A DNA stretch of 64,000 nucleotides from Hydrangea macrophylla (taxonomy: Eukaryota > Streptophyta > Magnoliopsida > Cornales > Hydrangeaceae). Positions 43,740 through 54,152 of this stretch are shown here, piece by piece; the stretch's first letter is position 1, and every line of letters begins with the position of its first letter. The notes beneath the pieces are model-generated. The model ran no database searches. It saw only the letters and a program-made list of their open reading frames with translations, and was not told the origin of the DNA. The stretch lies in contig CM066988.1 in assembly GCA_033977485.1 (NCBI GenBank), forward strand, positions 8,535,501 through 8,599,500, in the 5' to 3' direction. A program made the translations under genes and the position numbers.

Positions 43740-44440
43740 AGGCACCAGAGTATAAGGCGCAAAGCGCATCTCAGTCTCTCAGTCTTTCAGCGTGGTTCCT
43801 GATTTAACACCAGAGTATAAGGTGGGAAGCGCATCTCAGTTGATCAGATGATTTTTGGAAGACAATGGAGAATAAGGCGCGAAGCACATCTCAGTCTTTC
43901 AGCGTGGTTCCTGATTTAACACCGGAGTATAAGGCGCGAAGCGCATCTCAGTTGATCAAATGATTTTTTGAAGATAATGGAGAATAAGGCGTGAAGCGCA
44001 TCTCAGTCTTTCAGTGTGGTTCCTGATTTAACACCGGAGTATAAGGCGCGAAGCGCATCTCAGTTGATCAGATGATTTTTGGAAGACAATGGAGAATAAG
44101 GCGCGAAGCGCATCTCAGTCTTTCAGCGTGGTTCCTGATTTAACACCAGAGTATAAGGCGCGAAGCGCATCTCAGTCGATCAGATGATTTTTGGAAGACA
44201 CCGGGGTATAAGGCGCGAAGCGTATCTCAGTCTTTCAGCGTGATTCCTGGTTCGACATCAGAGTATAAGGCGCGAAGCGCATCTTAGTCGATCAGATGAT
44301 TTTTGGAAGACACCGGGGTATAAGGCGCGAAGCACATCTCAGTCTTTCAGCGTGGTTCCTGGTTTGACACCGGAGTATAAGGCGCGAAGCGCATCTCAGT
44401 CGATTAGATGACTCTTGAAGAATGACGGAGAATTAAGCAT
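43740..44440 (+). repeat. 112-bp tandem array with GCGCGAAGCGC mini-hairpins
   Basis: The mark TTCCTG recurs every 112 bp (43796, 43908, 44020, 44132, 44244, 44356). Each unit has two AAGGCGCGAAGCGCATCTCAG elements (split as AAGGCGCGAAGCGC and ATCTCAG). GCGC-GAA-GCGC pairs, and its core GCGAAGC is known as an unusually stable DNA mini-hairpin. About a dozen copies, some degenerate. Confidence 0.92.
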
Positions 44441-44650
44441 AGTAAGCGCATCTAGGACAGTTGTGACTTTCCCAGAATAGAATGACGTCATAAGTAGAAT
44501 GGCATAGGGTGCATTTTTTTTTCTAAAAAAGAACAATATGTTCCTAAAGGCATTATATGGAGCACGAGATTGCTTGAACACGTGCATCACGATAAGATAG
44601 GTGCATTCATCCGTATGACTATTTGCGCTTGTGTGTGTTTGACCCTTGAC

Positions 44651-44693
44651 CCGAACTACGTCTTGGTCTGATTCCTGAACGGATACGTAGGCA
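44651..44693 (+). other. Conserved hairpin before the 3' LTR of E
   Basis: CGAACTACGTCTTGG, TCTGATTCCTGAAC and GGATACGTAGGCAGC follow in order. Outer arms CTACGT/ACGTAG and inner ATTCC/GGAT can pair. It is followed by AGCACGACCAGC as in D (27242 onward). Confidence 0.75.
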
Positions 44694-44853
44694 GCTCATC
44701 ATCGAGCACGACCAGCGTGAACCACTGCCGCGAGCATATTCTCTTTTTGCAACGCATTTTGTTTTTACCTAAATTCAACGGTCTAGTCAAAGGCTTGTCT
44801 TCACACAGGCTTCGACATTCACTTGTGGCACGCGTTTCTCCACAAGCTCTGCC

Positions 44854-47700
44854 GAAGAGGGGCAAACTGTAGACACCCCAATTTTGACCTAACGTCGAAT
44901 TTAGGAGAGTGTCACCTCCAAGTACGATGATGATAAGGACCGAAAGATTTGAAGTATTCCAAGCTATTCAAAAAGTTCTCTAAACGCGATAAAATTTCAC
45001 AGAAAGAAGAAAATACCAGGTATTTAGGAGAATTCGGGTATAAAATGCCATTTTTGGAAAAGATCTTCAAAAATAAGTTTTTGTAAGAAAAAAAGAAGAA
45101 AGAAAAGACCTAAAAAGGGAAGCTCAACAAAAATGGCACACGGCAGAATTCCGCGGCACTCAGTGAGTGCCGAACGGCATTCCGTGAGTGCCGAACGGCA
45201 TTCAGTGAGTGCCGGCCCGACATTTACTAAGTGCCGCCGACATTTTCTGACAGCTGTTTGCTTTTCAAGTCCGTATTTTGTGGTACAATACGTATATGTA
45301 TGCGGATAAAAACAAAAAACTGATAAAGTAAGGCTGACAAAAATGCGGCAAACAATAATTGTCCACGGCACTGGATGAGAGCCGCGCGGCAGTCACGGAA
45401 TGCCGCCGCGACATTCACGTAGTGCCGCAGCGGCATTCAGCGACTGGCGCAAAAGGTTTTTGACTGCCGCCTTGTGCAGCAGTCTGTCTATTTTCAGAAA
45501 GTACACATTGTACCACCAAATGCTGCATTTATAGCTATTTTTACTTCGAATTCACTGAAATTACCTAGGTATTTTTGTCTATATAAGAAGAGGTATCTTC
45601 ATCAAGGAAAGAGGGGGGGAGGATACAAAAAAAAAACATTATCATTATAGCAACATTTTTGGAGAGAAAGAGAGAGTTTGGAGAGTTTGAAGAAGAGTTT
45701 GGAAGATCTTCAAAGGAGAGAAACTTTGAGGATAGTTTGGAGGTGACCCTCTAATCTTAGTTGTGTTTTCTTTCTTTTGAGCTTCTAATTTTCAAGTCAT
45801 TTAGTTTTTCTTGATTAAGTTTTAGAGTTTGTTAAGTAAACTTGGAAGCTCTTGTTTCTAATTCTGTGATCCTTCTTCTATTTTCTTTGTTTATGGTTTT
45901 CTTTTGAGATTCTTAGAGATCTTCAATATCTCTCTTGAAATCTCTTGAGTATGATCCTTTGAATCCCATGTAAGCTCATGCTTCACATGAGAGTCAAAAT
46001 TTGATAATCACTTCATTTTATAAGTAAATAAATGGATCCAAGTCCATACTCATGACTTGGGTCCTCTAAACTTGATGTTTCATGGAATCCTTTCTATATT
46101 CTTTTGAGACTCATGAGTTTTAGTCATGTCTTGATCTCCAATGACCATCAAATGGTAGGAAAAATGGTTTGGTTCAAACCCAACTTCATGGTTTAATAGT
46201 TGGGGTTAACAAGTAAAAGTTGAACTTGATAATTGAAAACAGTGAGTTCACAAACAGTTTTTGATCAAAGATTTTTAGTTCGAAATCTAACCGTTGAAAT
46301 CAAGTGAAACCAATGGGAAAGTGTCAATAACACAATATTCTACCACTGTAAATTTTGTTTTAAGGTGGTTTCATGTTTAAAATGGTTTGGTCATGAGTTT
46401 TGTGAAGTAACAATAATCTGCCCAGAATTTCAGCACAGCAACACTCTTTTGAAATAATTAAACCAGAGTTCTAATGAAGTGTTTGTGACTTAAAATAATT
46501 TTTTCTAAGTAGATTAATGTGTTAGGAAGATACCCTAAAAAGAACAAAGAATTTCTGATCTTTTTGCTATTTTTAAAAAATCAAACAATATCTCTGGACA
46601 GAGAGTTGTACACTCTGAGTGATGTCTGGTTCTTGTCCTTTTTCCGGAGATCTAACCGTTGAAACTTTGATTTTCTTTTTGATTTGGAAACTAGACTCAC
46701 AGAGGCATCTTGTGTCCAAAATTCACTGAGACATCAAACCATGGGAACCATGCTTTTTCTTTTTTTAATGTTCTGGTCTGCTCTCTGCAATTTTCAGAAT
46801 TTTATGACACATTTGACTAACTTTGTAAATAATGGTCCAAATGATTCTCCCATGACTTAGGGCTTAAACCATGTTTCAATAATGATTAGTTGAGCTTGAA
46901 TTCAAAGCTTAAGAGTATTTCATAGTTTATTCTTGTCCATGTACATATTCATCCATATGGTTTGGCACTTGTAATTAGGACTTATTTGCTTTAGATTCAA
47001 TTACATTTGATAGATTTAAGCTAGAAATTCAAGATTGTTATTTCTAACTTCACCTCTTGTATATCATGTACACTAACCTTTGTTTTGTAGCGCTATTGAG
47101 GTACGACTTCTCAACCCCTTTCTAGTTTATTGAATTCTTTGATTTTCGACCTCATGTGCGACACCTTAGAACTATGATTTGCCTTATGTGTATATGTGAT
47201 TAGAGACCTTTTTTTAGGACTTTCTTTTGTGTGTATGCATTGCACGTTTAATATCGCTGCTGGATCCCGGGTAAGCTCTCTTGTTCCCTATTGCACATCA
47301 TATTGCTTGCTACTTGACATATGTGGCTTATGAATGATATTTTTGTCATTAGCAATTTTACACGCATTGGACATGCTTTTGTGATGTATATATATATATA
47401 TATATGTATTAGTTGAGGGCATGCTTAGATTAATAAATTTGATTAAAAGGATGTTGAGTAGAGGCCTATCGCAAGATAGGATGAGAGAGGGTGTTTTAGT
47501 CCGACGGGCTCCTTCCTCTCTCATTCCATAGTCCCCGGACCTAGCTAAATCTTTGGTTTCGCAAATGATCAGTTTCCTTTTTAAATGGTTTCTTAATTTC
47601 CCCTTTTAAAAATTAAGTGGCGACTCATTTGTTTTTGAATTTGATTTTGAAAAATATTTTAAAAGAAAAGCTGTGGGTAAGAGAAATTGCGATATCCACA
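44854..47700 (+). repeat. Polypurine tract and full 3' LTR of element E
   Basis: GAAGAGGGGCAAAC (44854-44867) precedes the LTR (44868-47700, 2833 bp). This copy keeps the promoter part missing from the 5' LTR: palindromes at about 45153-45240 and 45363-45445 and TATATAAG at 45580-45587. A TA microsatellite lies at about 47388-47406. It is followed by the target duplication CTACC (47701-47705). Confidence 0.92.
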
Positions 47701-47705
47701 CTACC

Positions 47706-48463
47706 TGAATATGATTACGAATGCTGATGGTAGAGGGACATTAGTACACCATACAAGTCTAGTTATCGCTTTGGATATATTCTTTTGCGTTGGAGTTCAG
47801 TTATCATTTCATAGTGGAGTAAATGTTAACTGACCAATTGGTTAATTTGCTGATCAAAGAGTTTGGTCATGGGAGTTAACAACTAGTCTGAGCTAACAAT
47901 AAAGAGTCTAGGAGGTCCCACTCTTAGCTCTGCTAGGATGCTTGGAAAGGCACATAAGGATCTTGTCAAAACTGGTTCAATCGATCGAAGGAGTTTCGAT
48001 CGATTAAAGTCTAGTCGGGTTCGATCGATCGAAGGTAGTACAGTCGATCGAAGGTTCGTTCGATCAAAGTCACTTCGATCGCTTGAACGTTAGGTCGGTT
48101 TTGGGAATCTATAAATAGGGCAGCTGCGTCCAGAAAAAATAGTTCATCATTTTATTATACCAGAAGCTGCAGAAACTATTTTAGTGTTTCCAAACCTATT
48201 CTATCTTCTCTATTAGGGTTCCCACCAAAGCTAGCCTCTCCGGGAGGATCCGTAGGAGTCGTAGGAATGAAGACCATCTAGTGGAGGCTCCTGGAAGTTA
48301 AAGATTTCAGAATTGGGTTCAAGACCATGAGGTATAATGCTTATCCCTTCTCTTGTATGCATCTATAAAGTTTACGAGTAGTAGATCCGAGCTACCAATA
48401 AGTTTTGAACCCTAATCTTTCCGCTATGCAGTTAAAATTAATTTTAAACTTATTTTTCCATCA
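47706..48463 (+). repeat. Element B 5' LTR, second part, with palindromes and TATA box
   Basis: It continues the LTR after E and ends CCATCA. Palindrome-type sites (TTCGATCGATCGAAGG, CAGTCGATCGAAGG, TTCGATCGCTTGAA) cover 47975-48093, followed by TATAAATA at 48110-48117. The degenerate PBS (TTGGTACAGAGCC) starts at about 48465. Confidence 0.9.
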
Positions 48464-50151
48464 ATTGGTACAGAGCCATGCTTGTTTGGATCTATAGATG
48501 CATTTTGGAACACTAGTTTTGATTTACATGTTGATTTTAGGACTATTTTCAAAACTACATCGTCGGAGATCTGTTTCTGCAGTGTTCTCGCAGTAGAATA
48601 CAAATCTGTGATTGCATTGGATGTATGATGAGTTCAATCAATCGAAGTATGTTTGATCGATTGAACCTCTCGGATCTCAAGTGATCAAACATGTTTTGAT
48701 CGATCGAACTTTGTTTTGTTCGATCGATTGAATGTGGTTCGATCGATCGAGATTGATTCTCTGTCCAAGTGTTCTATTCATAGTTTTTTTTAAGTTTTAA
48801 AATTATTTACTTCAATTTTAAATTATCTGTAAAATTTTCAATTTCTTCTGTGAAACTGAAGTTTCAATCGATTGAACTATGTTCAATCGATTGAAGGTTC
48901 GATCGATCGAACCTTTGTCGATCGATCGAAGTGTGGTAGAGAACTGAGATGCTGCTTTAAGTTCTAAATCAGTATATAAAGAGTATATGAACTTTGTGAA
49001 TCAATTAGGGGTTTCAATGGTTACATATATTTGTTATATATGCATGGATGTGCGTACGACTAACCCTTTTGCAGCAAGTTTAGTCCGCTATCTCCTATGG
49101 CACTAAGACCTTTTAAATTTAGTATTTAATTGTTTGAGATTGGTGTATATTGTGATTTAATTATTGGTTTGGTTTTGAGGCATGTGTAAAGTGCGTTGCG
49201 ACTTCAATCCTACGAATAGGAAAGTCGTACCGGTTTCCTTAGCCTTTTATTTTATTGTTGTTTTTCCTATTTCTAGATAAATTGTAAGCTTCGAAAGAAT
49301 CATAGATCCAATGTAATAGAATTAGGAAATCTATGAAGATGGAGAAGCAAGCCATTGTCCATGAAGATGGAGCCGGAGGCGACCAAACCAAGAGGAGGTT
49401 CTATGGAGATAGAGTCATAGGAGATAGAGGCCTATGAATGCCTTTATTTCATTTTAGTTTTTTGTTTTTATATGCTTGTTTGTGATTGGAATATTTAATA
49501 TGTTGTTACTACATGCATAATAAAAACAAATTTTCTAAAATAAAGTTCAAAAATAGTTTTAACTCATTAGTAGACATTGGATGTCTATAGGTAATGAGTA
49601 GAAACATTTTTATAAAAAGCAAAATCCTTATTTACCAAATCTAGTGGGAGAGTGTCTTATAAATAACACCCACGATCTTCCATTAACGGTTCACTATAAG
49701 ATGAGTAGTGCATTCTATGTCACCTTGCTAGGGGTGATCGTTCCATACGGAGGGTACACTGCTCATTGGTTACTAGATGTGAACTTCCTAAGGATAGGAT
49801 CAATCAGACGTGTTAGAGGGTGACCACCACTCGGAGGCACTACTTGAGGTGGTTGTGATTGGATCCTAGTTAATGGTATATACTAACTAAGCTATGGATA
49901 AGGGATCCCACATGGGGCATTATTTAGAAACATAGAGATCAAATAGGTTCGGGAGTCATAACTTGTTTTGCAAGAGTTGCATAGCGAACAAGTCATGATT
50001 AATCAAAGGATCGAATATTGACCACCACACGAAGGCTTTATTCTTTCGTTTCGATATTCCGGTGACTTTATTTTAAAGGATTCTTTTATTTCAATCGGTC
50101 AAATTCTGATATCCATATTTATTTTGTCTATTTGATTTTTCAGTAATCATA
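48464..50151 (+). other. Leader of element B with a second palindrome cluster
   Basis: There are about 1.7 kb between PBS and gag with no gene. A cluster at 48632-48930 holds about eight sites, including TTCAATCGATTGAA and a perfect 22-bp palindrome at 48894-48915 centred on TTCGATCGATCGAA. Since it lies downstream of the LTR it would be in the RNA, where each site can fold. Confidence 0.75.
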
Positions 50152-53100
50152 ATGTCTGGATCTGCATTTAGTCCACTTGCCACCATACTTACTCAAAACA
50201 AGTTAATTAGAAATAATTACAGTGAATGGAAACGAAACCTTGATATCGTATTAACTGCGGAGGATCACATATATGTCTTTACCACCTCATGCCCTAATGA
50301 AACCATGGCAAATGCTTCAGAAGCTTCTAGATGCGAGTTCAACAAATAGAAGAAGTCGAATAGAATGGCATGTTGCTACATTGTGGCCTCAATGGCTGGT
50401 GTGTTGCAACATCAATTCCAGTCAAATAATCATGCCAGTAACATTATCGAATCCCTAAAAAAGATGTTTGGGGAGCATGGCAGGCCTGCCAGTAGGTAGC
50501 TATGTAGAAGATAATGAGTGCTAAGATGTCAAAATGGACTCCAGTCAAAGAGCATGTTTTAAAGATGATTGGTTATTTGAACGAGCTGGAGGCACTAGGT
50601 GCCAACATCGACGCACAGACCCAAGTTGATATGATCCTCAATTCGTTGTCGCCTTCATTCGCTCAATTTAAACTTAACTATAATATGAATCAAATGAATT
50701 TTTCAATGAGCGAATTGTTGAGTTCTCTTCTGGCAGCAGAAGGGAAGATCAAACTTGGGGGCAACATTCTAAACGTTGAGAAAGGCTCTTCCTCCTCCCA
50801 ATCTACACTAAAATAAAGAAAGGGAAGAAGAAGGCTAGCACTGGTGGTCCAAGTGTTGGATCAATCCTAAAGATTGCAAAATCTAAGGGAAAAGGTAAGG
50901 GCAAAGGGAAGGTGGGTGGCCAAAGCAAAGGAAAGTGTTTTCAATGCGGTGAGAAGGGCCACTGGAAGAGGAATTGTCCACAATTCTTAGCTACAAGGGT
51001 TCAAGGTATGATTGAATCACATGTGATTGAAATAAGTTTTATAAAGGATACTTCAAACACTTGGTGCATTGATTCTGGTTTGACTAACTATATATGCAAT
51101 TCATTGCAAGGGTTCAGATTAACCAGAAAATGTAGTGATGGAGAAATCGTGCTGACTCTGGGATCTAGCGCAACCATTCCGCGGTTACAGTAGGAGTAGT
51201 AGCTTTAGAATTTTTAGACAATAATGTTTTGATTTTTTCAGGTATACTTTATGTCCCTTCAATGAGACGTAATTTAATTTCACTTTCTAATTTATCAAAT
51301 AGTGGTTATTCTTTTCATTTTGGAACTGAAGTTGTGATTAAAAGAAATGGTTCTTTTATTTGTTCTGGTGTTAAATCAAATGGCTTGTATGTGATCACTC
51401 CGAATACTTCTAAAGATTTTTGTATGGAACTTGATAACTCAGTGGTAACTATACCATCTAAAAGAAAGGAACCTTCTACTAATCCAATAAGGCTTTGGCA
51501 TATGAGGCTTGGCCATATCAATCTAAATAGGATTGGTAGACTAATCAAAGAAAGGGTCTTAGGTGATTTGGTTCTCGAACCAATGGAAGTCTGCAAGTCT
51601 TGTTTAGAGGGCAAGATGACCAAAAAGTCCTTTCCAACAAAGGGTAATAGGACCAATGCATTGTTGAAATTAGTTCATACTGATTTGTGTGGACCAATAA
51701 ATATTAGAGCACGGGGTGGCTATGAGTATTTCATTACATTTATCGATGACCACTCTAGGTATGGATATGTGTACCTAATGTAGCACAAGTCTGAAGCCTT
51801 TGAAAAGTTCAAAGAGTTTAGGGTTAAAGTGGAGAAGTAATTGAGCACACATATTAAGGCTATTCGATCTAATCGAGGCGGCGAGTACCTCCCTAATAAA
51901 TTTATTGATCACCTCGTATAGAATGGGATTCTGTCACAATTGACTGCACCTGGTACACCTCAGCAAAATGGTGTAGCAGAGAGAAGGAATAAAACTCTTT
52001 TAGACATGACTAGGTTGATGATGAGTTATTGTGAGTTGCCATTATTCCTTTGGGGTTATGCTTTGGGAATCGCTGCATGACTAGGTTAATGCTTTGACTA
52101 AATCTAGTACCAAGCAAATCTATTCCTAGGACACCACGGGAGATGTGGATTAGGCGCAAGCCTTCTTTGCAACATCTCCGGATATGGGGGTGTCGGGCAC
52201 ATGTGCTGAAAGGATAGATGAGAAAGTTAGATTCTAGATCAGAAGTATATTACTTTGTGGGGTATCCAAAGGGTACTTATGGATGGTATTTTTATGATCC
52301 AAGAGAACAGAAAGTGTTTGTTAGTACAAATGTTATTTTCTTGTTGCATGATTATATCATGAACCATAAACTTAATGGAAGGATAGATCTTAGAGAGATA
52401 GAAGGAGAGCCCTCAGTCCTACCTACAGTTGATAACAATGTAAGACAAGAAAATACTGCTTCTTCACTCAATTTTGCACCGGTACCTCGTCGTAGTGGGA
52501 GGATTATCAGCCAGCCTAATAGATACATGTTCTTAGGAGAAGTTTTTGAATCTGTCTCCATAGAATATGACTCTGATCTTACCACATATGAAGAGGCAAT
52601 GGCTGATGTTGACTTAGCTCATTGGGTTAAAGTTATAAAGGCTGAATTGAAATCTATGGATTCTAATCAGGTCTGGGATCTTGTAGAACTTTTAGCCAAT
52701 ATTAAATCCATTGCCTATAAGTGGGTCTATGAGAGGTAAAAAAAGATCTGATGGAAAGGTTGAGACCTTTAAGGCAATGCTTACAGCGAAAGGTTATACT
52801 CAAAGGGAGGGCAATGTCCATGAGGAAAACTTTTTACCGGTAGCCATGCTCAAGTCCTTCAGAATACTCTTATCCATTCCTGTATGTGTAAATATGAGAT
52901 TTGGCAGATGGATGACAAGACTGCATTCTTGAATGACAATCTTGAAGAGGACATCTATATGTAGCAACCAGAGGGGCTCATAGCTGGTGGGAAAGGTAAC
53001 TTGGTATGCAAGTTGCAAAAGTCCATTTATGGGCTTAAACATGCATCCAGGAGTTGGAACATGCGTTTTGACCAAGCAATCAAGTCGTTTGGTTTTATAT

Positions 53101-54112
53101 AGAATCTGGATGAGCCTTGTGTAAACAAGAAGTGTGAAAGGAAAGTGGTAGCTTTTCTTGTTCTCTACATTAACAACATTCTACTCATTAGGAATGATGT
53201 AGAGGCATTGTCAACGATTAAGGTTTGGCTAGCTAGTACTTTCGATATGAAGGATCTAGGGGAGGCAAGTTATATCCTTGGGATAAAGCTCTTTTGGGAT
53301 CGTAAGCGAAAGGTAATGGGATTATCTCAAGCTGGTCATATTGATAAGGTGCTAACTAGGTTTCCAAAGGATAGTTCGAAGAAAGGTTTGTTACCTTTCA
53401 GGCATGGTTTAGCGTTCTCCAAGGAACAGTGTCCTAAGACACAAGAGGAGAGGAATCGCATGGTAAGAGTTCCCTATACTTCTGTAGTAGGAAGTCTCAT
53501 ATATGGGATGTTATGTACTAGACCAGATATCTGCTTTGCCATTGGCATGGCTAGTAGATATCAATCGAATCCAGGTCCAGAGCACTGGGCAGCCATTAAG
53601 CACATTCTTAAGTACTTGAGAAGACTAAAGATTACATACTTATGTACGGTGGCGATGAGTTAATTCCAATGGGATACATTGACTCGGACTTTATGTCAGA
53701 TATAGATTCGAGGAAGTCGACATATGGACATTTCTTTACCTTGGGAGGTGGTGCTGTTAGTTAGAGAAGCATTAAGCAGAAATGCATTACAGACTCAACT
53801 TTAGAAGCTGAGTATGTGGCTGCTTGTGAGGCTACCAAGGAAGCTGTTTGGCTCAAGAAGTTCCTCATGGAACTCGAGGTGCTACCAGCATCGCTGTCAC
53901 CTATTACGCTATACTATGATAATAGTGGGGCAGTGGCTCAGTCCAAGGAGCCTAGGAACCACGAAAAGGGAAAGCATGTAGAGCAGAAATATCATCTAGT
54001 TCGAGATATTGTTCAATGTGGAGATGTGACTGTCGTCAAGATTGCCACCGTTGACAATCTTGCGGATCCGTTTACAAAGCCTTGCCATAGAAGGTTTTTG
54101 ATCGTCATCTAG
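50152..54112 (+). pseudogene. Decayed copia gag-pol of element B
   Basis: Gag starts at 50152 (MSGSAFSPLATIL, YSEWKRNL) and is stopped at 50347. A zinc knuckle CFQCGEKGHWKRNC follows at about 50936. Then come the protease (CIDSGLTNY, about 51070), GAG pre-integrase (LWHMRLGHI, CKSCLEGKM), integrase (HTDLCGP; second catalytic Asp now Asn in SNRGGEY at 51871; NGVAERRN), RT with YINN at 53166-53177 where copia elements have YVDD, and RNase H (LEAEYVAACEATKEA, DNSGAVAQSKEPRNHEKGKH). Many stops and frame changes break it. Canonical function is copia replication; this copy has lost catalytic residues as well as frame. Confidence 0.93.
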
Positions 54113-54152
54113 ATAGTCTAGGTCTCAGATGTAGTCCTGAATGGTTATGAGT

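Larger units (their letters stand above)
32124..47700 (+). mobile_element. Element E: non-autonomous Tat-type element without gag-pol
   Basis: LTRs at 32124-34061 and 44868-47700 begin TGTAGACACCCCAATTTTG and end GATATCCACA. The target duplication is CTACC (32119-32123 and 47701-47705). PBS, PPT, leader block and 3' hairpins resemble those of D. No gag, RT or integrase is recognisable in about 7.6 kb of own internal sequence; most of the 3' part is minisatellite arrays. The solo LTR F interrupts one array. E would depend on proteins from a related autonomous element such as D; this is inferred. Confidence 0.9.
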
